Assembly: GCF_014851685.1 (NCBI RefSeq)
Contig: NZ_JACVAC010000011.1
Coordinates: 62,001-126,000, forward strand
Source: Pseudomonas sp. PDM05
GTDB taxonomy: Bacteria > Pseudomonadota > Gammaproteobacteria > Pseudomonadales > Pseudomonadaceae
DNA: 64,000 nt
Direction of reading: 5' to 3'
Part shown: positions 8,277 to 17,651 of the stretch, in pieces
Layout: every line of letters starts with the position of its first letter
Numbering within the stretch: the stretch's first letter is position 1
Program-made: the position numbers and the translations under genes
The notes under the pieces: generated by a model
What the model was told of the DNA's origin: nothing
Databases searched by the model: none
What the model saw: only the letters and a program-made list of their open reading frames with translations

Positions 8277-9287
8277 TTACGTCCGTGCGACTCGGCCCGA
8301 CACAAAATGCCCGACATCATTGAACCCCGGCGTAGACGAATGCCCCGGCGTCACCAGCGAATCAATAAACGCCTCATCCGCTGCCGTGACCTTCACCTCC
8401 AGCGCCCCAATGTAGGCATCCCACTGTGCTTCGGTACGCGGTCCGACAATCGCCGAGCTCACCGCGGCGTTGTTCAACACCCACGCAATCGCAAATTCGA
8501 CGATCCCCACGCCACGTCCCAGGGTGTATTGCTGGATCTGCTGGGCGATGCGCAGCGACTCCACGCGCCATTCGGTCTCGAGGATGCGCTTGTCCTGGCG
8601 CGCGGCGCGGCTGCCGGCTTCGGGCGTGACATCCGGCGCGTACTTGCCGCTGAGCACACCCCGCGCCAGTGGGCTGTAAGGCACCACGCCCAAGCCATAG
8701 GCCGCCGCTGCCGTGAGTTGCTCGACCTCGGCCTGACGGTTGACGATGTTGTACAGCGGCTGGCTGATCACCGGCTTGTCGACACCCAGGCGCTCGGCCA
8801 CCCGGATCACTTCGGCAATGCGCCAGCCACGGTAGTTGGACAGCCCCCAGTAACGGATCTTGCCCTGGCGGATCAGGTCGCCAATCGCCGAGATGGTCAC
8901 TTCCAGCGGCGTGTCATGGTCTTCGCGGTGCAGGTAATAGATGTCCAGGTAGTCGGTATCGAGGCGGGTCAGGCTGGCTTCCAGGGCATTGAAAATGCGC
9001 TTGCGGCTCAGGCCGCTGCGGTTGGGCAGGCCATCGGTGGGGCCGATCGCGACTTTGGAGGCGACGATCCAATCGTCACGATGACGGGCGATGGCCTCGC
9101 CGACGATTTCCTCGGAGCGCCCACCGGTATAGACGTCAGCGGTGTCGATAAAATTGATGCCCTGGTCCCAGGCCTTGTCGATGATGCGCAGCGAGTCCTC
9201 GGTGTTGGTCTGCTCGCCAAACATCATGGTGCCCAGGGTCAAGGCGCTGACCTTCAAGCCGGACTGGCCCAATGAGCGGTAGATCAT
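8277..9287 (-). CDS. Aldo/keto reductase
   Basis: 336 aa (alpha/beta)8-barrel NADPH-dependent oxidoreductase. The catalytic tetrad is recognisable: Asp and Tyr in FIDTADVYTGGRSE, Lys in VASKVA and His in YYLHRED. The C-terminal NADPH site (SSAIVGPRTEAQW) is present. The ATG at 9287 follows AAGGAG; an in-frame codon at 9326 is less likely. It resembles the YajO/Tas-like sub-branch. Physiological substrate unknown; no operon partner. Confidence 0.87.
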   Translation of the reverse strand: MIYRSLGQSGLKVSALTLGTMMFGEQTNTEDSLRIIDKAWDQGINFIDTADVYTGGRSEEIVGEAIARHRDDWIVASKVAIGPTDGLPNRSGLSRKRIFNALEASLTRLDTDYLDIYYLHREDHDTPLEVTISAIGDLIRQGKIRYWGLSNYRGWRIAEVIRVAERLGVDKPVISQPLYNIVNRQAEVEQLTAAAAYGLGVVPYSPLARGVLSGKYAPDVTPEAGSRAARQDKRILETEWRVESLRIAQQIQQYTLGRGVGIVEFAIAWVLNNAAVSSAIVGPRTEAQWDAYIGALEVKVTAADEAFIDSLVTPGHSSTPGFNDVGHFVSGRVART

Positions 9288-9369
9288 GGATAGCTCCTTT
9301 CTGGCGGTGAAACGTGGGTTATGCAATACCAGACTCGCAGGCTCTGGAACAAGCCCCGCACGCGTTTCT

Positions 9370-10272
9370 TCATGTGCTCAGCAAGGCCTGGCAACGCTCC
9401 TGGAGAAATCGATGCAGCACCTTCACCCGCTCCGACACTTGCAGCCGATGTGGGCACATCAGGTTCAAGGGGGCGGGCTCTCCCTGCCAATCCTCGAACA
9501 GCGCCAGCAGCCGGCCAGCGCGAATATCGCCGATGACATCCAGCCTGGCCTTGTAGGCAATACCGTGCCCGGCCAATGCCCAGCGGCGTACGATTTCGCC
9601 GTCATCACTGAGGAAATCTCCGCTCACGTCGACGTCTTGCAACTCGTTGGCGCGGCGAAAACGCCAGGTTTTGCTGATCTGGCCTTGGCGCATGTACCGC
9701 AGCGCGCTGTGCTGCGACAGCTCCAGGGGCGCCTGGGGCGTACCGTGGCGTGCCAGGTACGCAGGGCTGGCGACGGCGACGCGGCAATGCTCGGGGGCGA
9801 TCGGCAGCGCCACCAGGCTGGAGTCCTGGGGCACGCCAAAGCGCAGGGCGATGTCGATGGTTTCGCGGAACAGGTCGGCATTGCTGTCGTTGAGCATCAG
9901 TTGCAGGCGGATATTGGGGTGTTGGGCCTTGAACTCATCCAGCCAACCGAGCACCACATTGCGCCCGAAGTCCGATGGCGCGGCCACTTGCAGCAGGCCG
10001 CTCAGGCCTTGGTTTTGCTGCTTCAGCGCCTGCTCGCCCTCCGACAAGGCGGCCAGCGCCACGCGCACGCTGTCGAGGTAGCGCCGGCCTTCTTCGGTCA
10101 GGCGCATGCTGCGTGTAGAACGGGCCAGCAGGCGAAAACCCAGGCGCGTCTCCAGGCGCTTGAGGGCGATGCTCGCGGCCGCAGGCGTCAGGTTCAGGCC
10201 TCGCGCAGCCGCCGAAAGGCTGCCGGTGTCGGCGGTGCGCACGAAGACTTCCAGATCAAGGATCGAGCTCAT
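9370..10272 (-). CDS. LysR-family transcriptional regulator
   Basis: 300 aa. The N-terminal HTH (LEVFVRTADTGSLSAAARGLNLTPAAASIALKRLE) and CrgA-type effector domain are typical. It diverges from an SDR gene across 101 bases; an 8-bp inverted repeat (AAAAATCC 10277-10284 / GGATTTTT 10309-10316) sits in that spacer and may be its operator. Likely regulator of the SDR (inference). Confidence 0.87.
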   Translation of the reverse strand: MSSILDLEVFVRTADTGSLSAAARGLNLTPAAASIALKRLETRLGFRLLARSTRSMRLTEEGRRYLDSVRVALAALSEGEQALKQQNQGLSGLLQVAAPSDFGRNVVLGWLDEFKAQHPNIRLQLMLNDSNADLFRETIDIALRFGVPQDSSLVALPIAPEHCRVAVASPAYLARHGTPQAPLELSQHSALRYMRQGQISKTWRFRRANELQDVDVSGDFLSDDGEIVRRWALAGHGIAYKARLDVIGDIRAGRLLALFEDWQGEPAPLNLMCPHRLQVSERVKVLHRFLQERCQALLST

Positions 10273-10373
10273 TTATAAAAATCCTTTAAAGATCTTGTCG
10301 TTTTACCGGGATTTTTCGCCGATTACCAAGCTGAGAAGATGAACGCTCACTTTCTCAACCAGGACAGTTCTTC

Positions 10374-11078
10374 ATGACTTCTCCCCTGAACGGCAAAACC
10401 GTGATCGTCATTGGTGGCAGCAGCGGTATAGGTGCGGCCGTGGCCAAGGCCGCCGCCGCCCGAGGCGCCCACGTGGTATTGGCTGGCCGCCGCCTGACGT
10501 CGGGCGCCGAACACGGGCTGCGCAGCGAGCCGGTGGATGTCACCGACGCAGCCTCCCTACAGCGCCTGTTCGAAAGCGTCGGGCATTTTGATCATCTGGT
10601 CTACACCTCGGGACCGAACGTACGCGCCAAGGCTCTGATAGACACCGATCTGAACGAGGCCCAGGACAACTTCAACGTCAAACTCTGGGGCTCGTTGCGT
10701 GCGATCCAACTGGCGCTGCCATTCCTTGATGCGCATGGCAGCATCAGCCTGACTTCCGGGCAGTTGGGCCGCAAAGTGGTGCCGGGGCAGTTCATCAAGA
10801 TCGGCATCAATGCCGCGACCGAAGCACTGGGCAAACAATTGGCCAAGGAGCTGGCGCCGCGTCGGGTCAATGTGATCAGCCCGGGGGTGATTGATACGCC
10901 CGCGTATGCAGGCTTGGCCGAAGAGCAGCGACTGGCGATGTTCGCCAAGGCGGGCAGCGCGTTGCCGGTTGGTCGGGTAGGGCAGGCGGAAGAAGTGGCG
11001 GCAGGTTACGTGCTGGCCATGGAAAACGGCTACGTCACCGGCAGTGTCATCGACATCGACGGCGGCGGCCTGTTGTAA
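10374..11078 (+). CDS. Atypical SDR-family protein lacking the YxxxK motif
   Basis: 234 aa Rossmann protein with an intact cofactor glycine motif (GGSSGIGAAVAKA) and C-terminal SDR end (GSVIDIDGGGLL). Aligning the helix normally reading YSASKAAVEAL with IKIGINAATEAL places Lys and Asn where the catalytic Tyr and Lys should be. The serine strand (SISLTSGQLG) remains. So it may be a non-classical reductase, a sensor or a binding protein. Adjacent to and divergent from a LysR regulator. The DNA reads clean, with no frameshift. Confidence 0.78.
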   Translation: MTSPLNGKTVIVIGGSSGIGAAVAKAAAARGAHVVLAGRRLTSGAEHGLRSEPVDVTDAASLQRLFESVGHFDHLVYTSGPNVRAKALIDTDLNEAQDNFNVKLWGSLRAIQLALPFLDAHGSISLTSGQLGRKVVPGQFIKIGINAATEALGKQLAKELAPRRVNVISPGVIDTPAYAGLAEEQRLAMFAKAGSALPVGRVGQAEEVAAGYVLAMENGYVTGSVIDIDGGGLL

Positions 11079-11090
11079 CAGCGCAATAGG

Positions 11091-11154
11091 CCTGTGGGAG
11101 ATGACGTGTGTGGGAGTGGGCAAGCCCACTCCCACACACGCCATCTCCTACAGG
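11091..11154. repeat. Long near-perfect hairpin of REP type
   Basis: Two 31-base arms (11091-11121 and 11124-11154) are reverse complements with only two mismatches around a 2-base loop. The core (GTGTGGGAGTGGGC) matches the REP consensus style of P. fluorescens. It lies between two convergent genes and may also stop transcription from both sides. Confidence 0.75.
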
Positions 11155-11161
11155 GGCCGCG

Positions 11162-12472
11162 TTAAACCTTGAGGCTGCGGGTCATGCGCAGCGCCAGCAC
11201 GCTACCGGCCACAATCACCGCCGCCAGCAGGTACAACGCCATGTCCGTCGACCCGGTGGCATCCTTCACAAAGCCGACGATATAGGGGCTGAGGAACCCG
11301 GCCATCTGCCCCATGGAGTTGATCAACGCCAAGCCACCTGCCGCCGCGCCTGCGCTGAGCAGGGCGGTCGGGACTGGCCAGAACATCGGCAGGCCAGTGA
11401 GGGCGCCCATCGTTGCGATCGTCAGGCCAAGAATCGCAATGGCTGGCGTCGTGGCAAAGTTCACCGCAATCACCAGACCTATCGCCCCCATCAACATCGG
11501 CACCACCAGGTGCCAACGACGCTCCTTGCGCAAGTCGGCGGAGCGCCCCACCAGCAGCATGAAGACCGCCGCCAACAGATACGGGATTGCACTGAGCCAG
11601 CCGATTACCAGGTTATCGCTGAAGCCCAGGTTCTTGATGATCGACGGCAGCCAGAAGTTGATCGCGTAGACGCCGCTCTGAATGCAGAAGTAAATCAAGC
11701 CAAACGCCCAGATCGCCGGGTTCTTGAACACTTCGGCGAGGGAGTCGGTGGTGGTCTTGGGCTTGTTGGCCAGGTCAGTCGCCTGATCGGCCTCCAGTAC
11801 CGCACGCTCGTGGGGCTTGAGCCACTTGGCGTTGGCGAAACTGTCACTGAGCAGGAAGTAAGCCAGGCCACCAAGGATCACGGTCGGGATGCCTTGCAGC
11901 AGGAACATCCATTGCCAGCCGGCGAGGCCACCCTGGCCGGCGGCGAAGTGATTGAGGATCCAGCCGGAGAACGGGCTGCCCAGCAAGCCCGAGACCGGAA
12001 TCGCCGACATGAACAGCGCCATGATCCGCCCACGTCGGAACGTCGGGAACCACTGCGAGAGATACAGCACCACCCCCGGAAAGAACCCGGCCTCGGCAGC
12101 CCCGGTAAACAGACGCAGGGTGTAGAAGTGCGTTGGCGTGGTGACGAACAGCAGGCACGTAGACAAGGTGCCCCACACGATCATCATCAGCGCAATCCAG
12201 CGCCGCGGCCCGAACCTGGTCAGTGCCAGGTTGCTCGGCACGCCGCACAGCACGTAACCGATAAAGAAGATCCCGGCACCCAGGCCGTACACGGTTTCGC
12301 TGAACTTCAAGGCATCGAGCATCTGCAACTTGGCAAAGCCAACGTTTACCCGGTCGAGGTAATTGAACAGATAGCAGATGAAAATGAAGGGGATCAGGCG
12401 CAGGGTGATGCGCTTGTAGATGGCGTTTTTATCGTCATCGGTAGCCAGTGCGGCAGTGGCGCTCTGTGACAT
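11162..12472 (-). CDS. MFS transporter, anion:cation symporter (sugar-acid) type
   Basis: 436 aa with twelve predicted helices, matching the ACS/phthalate-permease branch (FICYLFNYLDRVNVGFA; FTGAAEAGFFPGVVLYLSQWFP). Members import organic anions such as glucarate, galactarate or tartronate. Its divergent neighbours are a CdaR-type sugar-diacid regulator and glycerate kinase, so the likely substrate is glycerate or a C6 diacid (inference). Confidence 0.85.
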   Translation of the reverse strand: MSQSATAALATDDDKNAIYKRITLRLIPFIFICYLFNYLDRVNVGFAKLQMLDALKFSETVYGLGAGIFFIGYVLCGVPSNLALTRFGPRRWIALMMIVWGTLSTCLLFVTTPTHFYTLRLFTGAAEAGFFPGVVLYLSQWFPTFRRGRIMALFMSAIPVSGLLGSPFSGWILNHFAAGQGGLAGWQWMFLLQGIPTVILGGLAYFLLSDSFANAKWLKPHERAVLEADQATDLANKPKTTTDSLAEVFKNPAIWAFGLIYFCIQSGVYAINFWLPSIIKNLGFSDNLVIGWLSAIPYLLAAVFMLLVGRSADLRKERRWHLVVPMLMGAIGLVIAVNFATTPAIAILGLTIATMGALTGLPMFWPVPTALLSAGAAAGGLALINSMGQMAGFLSPYIVGFVKDATGSTDMALYLLAAVIVAGSVLALRMTRSLKV

Positions 12473-12632
12473 GGCAGTCTCTCTTTATTATGATTTTTCG
12501 CGATGCGAGGGTAACGTTGATCGCCTAAACAGTCTCGGTGACGTGACGGGGTACTGTCTTTGTGCTCGCGCACAGTGAACCTCCCTTTGCGCTGTGCCGG
12601 TGAACAACCCGCTTTTTCAGGAAAATAGCCCC
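12473..12632. promoter_or_regulatory. Divergent MFS/cdaR control region
   Basis: 160 bases hold both promoters. A palindrome TGTGC-TCGC-GCACA (12561-12574) is a possible CdaR site. No gene is seen. Confidence 0.35.
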
Positions 12633-13739
12633 ATGTTCGAGCTGGATCATGACTTGGCGCAGGATATTGTCGATCGCACCATGGCCATCCTGCCCTACAA
12701 CGTCAACGTCATGGACAGTCAGGGGCTGATTCTCGGCAGCGGCGAGCCGGAGCGCATCAATACCCGTCATGAAGGGGCGCAACTGGTGCTGGCCAATGGG
12801 CGTGTGGTGGAAATCGATGGGCAGACCGCCAAGCACCTCAAGGGCGTGCAGCCGGGGATCAACCTGCCGCTGCTGCATGACCAGCGCCTGATCGGCGTAC
12901 TCGGCATCACCGGCGAACCGGAAGGCTTGCGCACCTACGCCGAGCTGGTGCGCATGACCGCTGAAATGCTGGTCAGCCATCGCCATCAGCAGGCCGAGCA
13001 ACAATGGCGGCGCCAGCGTTGCGACGACCTGCTGGCGTTGCTGCTGGCCGAAACCGGCGACTCCCCCCGTCTGGTGGACGAAGCCCAGCAACTGGGGCTC
13101 AAGCCGCAACTGGCACGCACGCCGTACCTGTTTGAACTGGGTCCGGGCCAATCGGCAGAAGCCTTGAATGCCTGGCTGACCTCGCGCTACCCCGACAGCT
13201 GGTGTGTCAGCTCGGCGCAGTTTTCCCTGCTCTGGTGCCGCCCGGCAGCCCTGCCGGTGGATAACCCACGGTTGCTGGAAAAGCTCGAAGGCCAGGGCTG
13301 GAATATCCTGCGCGTCGCCGTCGGCGGGCAAGCCGACGGTTTGCCCGGGCTGCGCCGTTGCTACCGCCGTGTCGGCGATTTGCTCGCCTATGGCCGCGAT
13401 GTCCTGCCGCACACACGGCTGCTGACCCTCAACCGCTTTCGCCTGCCGGTCATGCTCTGGCGCCACCGCAACGATGATGCCCTCGACGAGTTGCTCAACC
13501 CCCTGCGCAAGGTGCTGGCCAAGGACGCCAACGGCCAATTGCAGGCAACCCTGCGCAGTTGGTGCGAGCACGACGGGCAGAGTCAGGCCTGCGCCGATGC
13601 CCTGGGCATCCATCGCAACAGTTTGCGTTACCGCATGGAGCGCATCGCCGAACTCAGTGGCGTCGACCCACTGACCCTGGACGGCATGCTCGCGCTCTAC
13701 CTCGGTGTTCAGCTGTTGCCCCAGGCTTTGTCGGAATGA
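12633..13739 (+). CDS. cdaR: CdaR-family sugar diacid regulator
   Basis: 368 aa. The N-terminal diacid-recognition domain (FELDHDLAQDIVDRTMAILPYNVNVMDSQGLILGSG) and the C-terminal PucR-type HTH (ADALGIHRNSLRYRMERIAELSG) are both clear. By family it activates uptake and catabolism genes in response to glycerate, galactarate or glucarate. The ATG at 12633 is chosen for homology; a GTG-type in-frame start lies 39 bases earlier. Followed 91 bases later by garK, so probably one operon. Confidence 0.9.
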   Translation: MFELDHDLAQDIVDRTMAILPYNVNVMDSQGLILGSGEPERINTRHEGAQLVLANGRVVEIDGQTAKHLKGVQPGINLPLLHDQRLIGVLGITGEPEGLRTYAELVRMTAEMLVSHRHQQAEQQWRRQRCDDLLALLLAETGDSPRLVDEAQQLGLKPQLARTPYLFELGPGQSAEALNAWLTSRYPDSWCVSSAQFSLLWCRPAALPVDNPRLLEKLEGQGWNILRVAVGGQADGLPGLRRCYRRVGDLLAYGRDVLPHTRLLTLNRFRLPVMLWRHRNDDALDELLNPLRKVLAKDANGQLQATLRSWCEHDGQSQACADALGIHRNSLRYRMERIAELSGVDPLTLDGMLALYLGVQLLPQALSE

Positions 13740-13830
13740 ACAACAAAGCCCAGCCGTACTTGTGCATCGGACCGGCGTCATCGGCGCTGCCAACTGGCAG
13801 CATGGGCGTTATAAAAACCGGAGAAAGCCC

Positions 13831-14970
13831 ATGAAGATCATCATCGCCCCCGACTCGTTCAAGGACAGCCTGAGTGCCGAAGGCGTCGCCCAGGCTATTG
13901 CCCAAGGCTTGGCCGACGTCTGGCCGGATGCGCAGTTGGTCCAGTGCCCAATGGCGGATGGGGGTGAAGGCACGGTTGAATCGGTACTCGCCGCCTGTAA
14001 CGGCGAACTGCGTAGCCAAACAGTGCAGGGGCCACTGCGCGGTACGGTTGACGCGCGTTGGGGCTGGCTGGCCGACAGCCACACGGCGATCATCGAAATG
14101 GCCGAAGCCAGCGGCCTGCAACGGGTACCACCGGGGCAGCGCGACGCCTGTTGCAGCACCACATTCGGCACCGGCGAACTGATTCGCGCCGCACTCGACC
14201 TGGGTGCACAGCGCATCATCCTGGCGATTGGCGGCAGCGCCACCAATGACGGTGGCGCCGGCGCGATGCAGGCGCTTGGCGTGCAGTTGTTCGACGCCCA
14301 GGACCAGCCATTGCCACCGGGTGGCTTGGCCTTGTCGCGCCTGGCGCGGATCAATCTCGAGCGGCTTGACCCACGCCTGGCCGAGGTGCGCTTTGAAATC
14401 GCCGCCGACGTCAATAACCCACTGTGTGGCCCTCACGGCGCCTCGACCATCTTTGGCCCGCAAAAAGGTGCCGATCCCACGCAAGTGCAACAACTGGATG
14501 CCGCCCTCAGTCACTACGCCGACCACTGCGCCCAAGTCCTGCGCAAAGACGTGCGCGACGAACCCGGCAGTGGTGCGGCCGGTGGCCTCGGTTTCGCCGC
14601 CAAAGCCTTCCTCGGCGCACAGTTTCGCGCCGGTGTGGAAGTCGTCGCCGACCTGGTCGGCCTCGACGCCGCCGTACGCGGTGCCGACCTGGTGATCACC
14701 GGCGAAGGCCGCTTCGACGCCCAGACCCTGCGCGGCAAAACTCCGTTTGGCGTGGCGCGTATCGCCCAGCGGCACAATGTGCCGGTGATCGTCATCGCGG
14801 GCACCCTTGGCGACGGTTATGCGCAAATGTATGCCCACGGTGTCGACGCCGCGTTCGCCTTGCCGTCCGGTCCGATGAGCCTGGAGCAGGCGTGCAGCGA
14901 AGCACCACGGTTGTTGCGCGAACGGGCCGCGGATATTGCGCGGGTGTGGCGCACTGCCGCTCGACGCTGA
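13831..14970 (+). CDS. garK: Glycerate kinase (GarK/GlxK family)
   Basis: 379 aa. Family motifs are all present: APDSFKDSLSA at the N-terminus, PMADGGEGT, GGSATNDGGAGAMQALG, GAAGGLGFA and ITGEGRFDAQTLRGK. The enzyme phosphorylates D-glycerate (2-phosphoglycerate in this family), feeding sugar-acid carbon into lower glycolysis. GGAG precedes the ATG at 13831. Downstream of cdaR and functionally paired with the divergent MFS transporter. Confidence 0.93.
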   Translation: MKIIIAPDSFKDSLSAEGVAQAIAQGLADVWPDAQLVQCPMADGGEGTVESVLAACNGELRSQTVQGPLRGTVDARWGWLADSHTAIIEMAEASGLQRVPPGQRDACCSTTFGTGELIRAALDLGAQRIILAIGGSATNDGGAGAMQALGVQLFDAQDQPLPPGGLALSRLARINLERLDPRLAEVRFEIAADVNNPLCGPHGASTIFGPQKGADPTQVQQLDAALSHYADHCAQVLRKDVRDEPGSGAAGGLGFAAKAFLGAQFRAGVEVVADLVGLDAAVRGADLVITGEGRFDAQTLRGKTPFGVARIAQRHNVPVIVIAGTLGDGYAQMYAHGVDAAFALPSGPMSLEQACSEAPRLLRERAADIARVWRTAARR

Positions 14971-15024
14971 CGCAACGCCCCAGACATGGGACAATCCGCG
15001 CCTTTTTCGACACGGAGAGTCCCC

Positions 15025-16089
15025 ATGCTGCGCCGCTCACTCCCGGCCCTGTTGCTGGCCGCTATCACCCCTCAAGCCTTGGCTCAACCGCCTGTGGAAA
15101 CCGTGCCATTGCTGCGGGAAATCAAGCAATGGGTCATCGGTTGCGACAACCTGCGCAATTGCCACGCCCTCAGTGCGCCCAGCGGCGTCGACGAAGAGGA
15201 CTACAGCTCGCTGACCTTGCATCTCTGGCATCAGGCCGGGCCTGAAGGCTATCTGCGTTTGCGCTTTGACCATCGCGGCCAGGCCGTGGACCTTTCCACC
15301 CTGCGGCTGGATGGTCAGCCACTGGGGCCGGACCTGACCCGCGACTTGCACGTAGAACTGGACGATCAGGGCGGCGATCCCGACATGCAGTCCTACGGCG
15401 TGATCGAAGAGGCCGCGGCGCGGCGTCTGTTGCAGCGTTTGCGCAATGGCCAGCGCTTGCAGTTGCCGGGCGAGGACGAGGCCCACGTATCGCTGAGCGG
15501 GCTGAGTGCAGCGTTGCTGTTGATGGATGCGGTACAAGGGCGGGTGGATAACGTCACCGCACTCGCACGGCCGGGCAAGGGGGCCGCGAGTGAAGTGCCG
15601 CCGCGCTTGCCGACCCCCGTGCTGCGTCGGTTCGAAGCCGCGCCACCGCTGAGCGCGACAGAACAAGCCGGGCTGGTCGCCGCCGCATTGCAGGCGGTCA
15701 CGCCGGAGGAGGGTGAAGCCGAAGCCAACGTGGGCGCGCTGTCAGAGAAGGAAGCGATGACTGTCACGCGTTATGACTGCGCAGCCTACAACTGCGAGTT
15801 CGATGTCAGCCGCCGTGAACGACAAGCGCCCTACAAACAAACTCAGCTGAAACTGCAGCCATTGCCGCTGGACGCGGCGGAACTGCAAGGCTCGGTCGGC
15901 TACGACGAAAGCACCGGCACCCTCAGTTACTTCTACAAGCAGCGTGGGATCGGAGACTGCGGTGGCGGTGGCGTCTGGGTGTTTGACGGCAAGACGTTCC
16001 AACTCAGCGAGTTTCATGTAATGCCGCGCTGCACCGGCGTGGCTTATGGCGATTGGCCGTCGTTGTGGACGACTCAGCCGGCACCCTAG
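15025..16089 (+). CDS. Exported DUF1176 domain protein
   Basis: 354 aa with a signal peptide (LRRSLPALLLAAITPQALA), hence probably periplasmic. The core matches DUF1176: REIKQWVIGCDNLRNCHAL near the N-terminus and GIGDCGGGGVWVFDGKTFQL near the end, with conserved Cys pairs. Function unknown. The ATG at 15025 follows GGAGAG and begins the signal peptide. It starts 54 bases after garK but is probably not part of that pathway. Confidence 0.8.
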   Translation: MLRRSLPALLLAAITPQALAQPPVETVPLLREIKQWVIGCDNLRNCHALSAPSGVDEEDYSSLTLHLWHQAGPEGYLRLRFDHRGQAVDLSTLRLDGQPLGPDLTRDLHVELDDQGGDPDMQSYGVIEEAAARRLLQRLRNGQRLQLPGEDEAHVSLSGLSAALLLMDAVQGRVDNVTALARPGKGAASEVPPRLPTPVLRRFEAAPPLSATEQAGLVAAALQAVTPEEGEAEANVGALSEKEAMTVTRYDCAAYNCEFDVSRRERQAPYKQTQLKLQPLPLDAAELQGSVGYDESTGTLSYFYKQRGIGDCGGGGVWVFDGKTFQLSEFHVMPRCTGVAYGDWPSLWTTQPAP

Positions 16090-16150
16090 CCAGCGGGCGG
16101 GCGTGGCCTCTACACTGGGCGGCCACTTGTCTTTCAAAGGACGAAACACA

Positions 16151-16663
16151 ATGCACACGCCTGAACCCCATATCGTCATCCAGCGTTTTACCGAGGCCCA
16201 CCTGGAGGGCGTCGCCGCGCTCTATAACGAACCGGCCGTGTGCCGTCAGGTGCTGCAAATGCCTTTCCAATCGATTGAGGCGTGGCGCAACAAGCTGGAA
16301 ATGGACAACGAGCGACGCCTACAGCTGGTGGCGGTGCATGGTGGGGAAGTGATCGGCCAACTCGGCCTGGAACAAGTGCTGCGTGTGCGCCGCAGCCATG
16401 TCGGATCGTTCGGCATGGGCGTGGCCCCGGCCTGGCAGGGCAAGGGCGTGGGCTCGCGCCTGCTGGCGGCCGCGCTGGACGTGGCCGACAACTGGATGAA
16501 CCTGCGCCGGGTAGAGCTGACGGTGTACGCCGACAACGAAGCCGCGCAGCAGTTGTACCGCAAGTTCGGTTTCGAGGTGGAAGGGCGCATGCGCGATTAC
16601 GCCGTGCGTGACGGCGCGTTCGTCGACACCGTGAGCATGGCGCGCCTGCGCCAATCCGCCTAG
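16151..16663 (+). CDS. GNAT-family N-acetyltransferase
   Basis: 170 aa. The acetyl-CoA-binding motif is visible (APAWQGKGVGSRLL) and the C-terminal NEAAQQLYRKFGFEVEG is the common GNAT ending. It resembles PhnO/YhhY-type small-molecule or amino-acid acetyltransferases. AAGGA lies upstream of the ATG at 16151. Its last four bases overlap the convergent racemase gene. Confidence 0.87.
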   Translation: MHTPEPHIVIQRFTEAHLEGVAALYNEPAVCRQVLQMPFQSIEAWRNKLEMDNERRLQLVAVHGGEVIGQLGLEQVLRVRRSHVGSFGMGVAPAWQGKGVGSRLLAAALDVADNWMNLRRVELTVYADNEAAQQLYRKFGFEVEGRMRDYAVRDGAFVDTVSMARLRQSA

Positions 16664-17352
16664 TCCTGCAACGCGAACGCCACCGCAGCCTGCGCATGCA
16701 GCTCGGTGGTGTCCAACAGCGGCAACTTGCTGTGCTGCGGCTTGATCAGCAAGCCGATTTCCGTACATCCGAGAATGATTGCCTGGGCGCCGCGCGCGGC
16801 CAGGGACTCGATCACCCGTTGGTAGACCTGGCGCGAGGCTTCGCTGATCACGCCGACACACAACTCCTCGTAAATGATCCGGTGCACCGCTTGGCGCTCG
16901 TCCGCGTCGGGCACCAGCACGCTCAAACCGTGGTCGGCCAGGCGCGACTTGAGAAAGTCCTGTTCCATGGTGAACGCCGTGCCCAGCAAACCAACGGTCA
17001 AGGTGCCTGCTGCAACAGCGGCCAACCCCGCCGCATCGGCGATGTGCAGAAACGGAATCGACACTGCCGCCTCGATACGCGGCGCCACCAGATGCATGGT
17101 GTTGGTACACAGCACGACGCAGTCGGCCCCGCCGGCTTGCAGGCGCCGCGCAGCCTCTTCGAGGATCAGCGCGGCGTCGTCCCAACGCCCGGCGTGTTGT
17201 GCCTGCGCCACCGGGCCGAAGTCCACGCTGTACATCAACAGTGGCGCCGAGCGCAGCGGGCCCAGTTGCTCACGCACCTGCTGGTTGATGAGGCGGTAGT
17301 ACTCGGCGCTGGACTCCCAGCTCATGCCGCCGATAAGGCCGATGGTGCGCAT
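16660..17352 (-). CDS. Aspartate/glutamate racemase family protein
   Basis: 230 aa cofactor-independent racemase fold. It has the N-terminal IGLIGGMSWESSAEYY signature and the two catalytic Cys motifs, VLCTNTMH and LGCTEIGLL. It matches the YgeA-type branch (broad amino-acid racemases). Monocistronic, with a 4-base tail-to-tail overlap with the GNAT gene. Confidence 0.87.
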   Translation of the reverse strand: MRTIGLIGGMSWESSAEYYRLINQQVREQLGPLRSAPLLMYSVDFGPVAQAQHAGRWDDAALILEEAARRLQAGGADCVVLCTNTMHLVAPRIEAAVSIPFLHIADAAGLAAVAAGTLTVGLLGTAFTMEQDFLKSRLADHGLSVLVPDADERQAVHRIIYEELCVGVISEASRQVYQRVIESLAARGAQAIILGCTEIGLLIKPQHSKLPLLDTTELHAQAAVAFALQD

Positions 17353-17442
17353 GCGATGCTCCTGACAGGGGTAGTCGGCCCACCTTACCCATCGACCACG
17401 GATTAGTCATACGCAGTTGCCCGCCAAATCGCCGGTGCAGTT

Positions 17443-17651
17443 TCACATGTCGAGGTTGATCCAGCCCGGTTTGGCATGTTCCGGTGCAACCGCGTTGACC
17501 TGTTTGCCGGTGGCCTGCTCCACCCGTTGTGCCACCTCGGGATCGTCGGCGAAGGGGAGCAGGCTGGCGTCATCCAGACTCTGCTCCGATTGCCCGCGCA
17601 AGCAGTACTCCACGGCGCCATACAGGCACATCAACAGCAACCAGCCCCACA

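Noticed and set aside
11108..12469. 453-codon plus-strand frame opposite the MFS transporter
   Set aside because: Gln/Arg/His-rich translation without membrane helices or motifs; it starts inside a REP hairpin.
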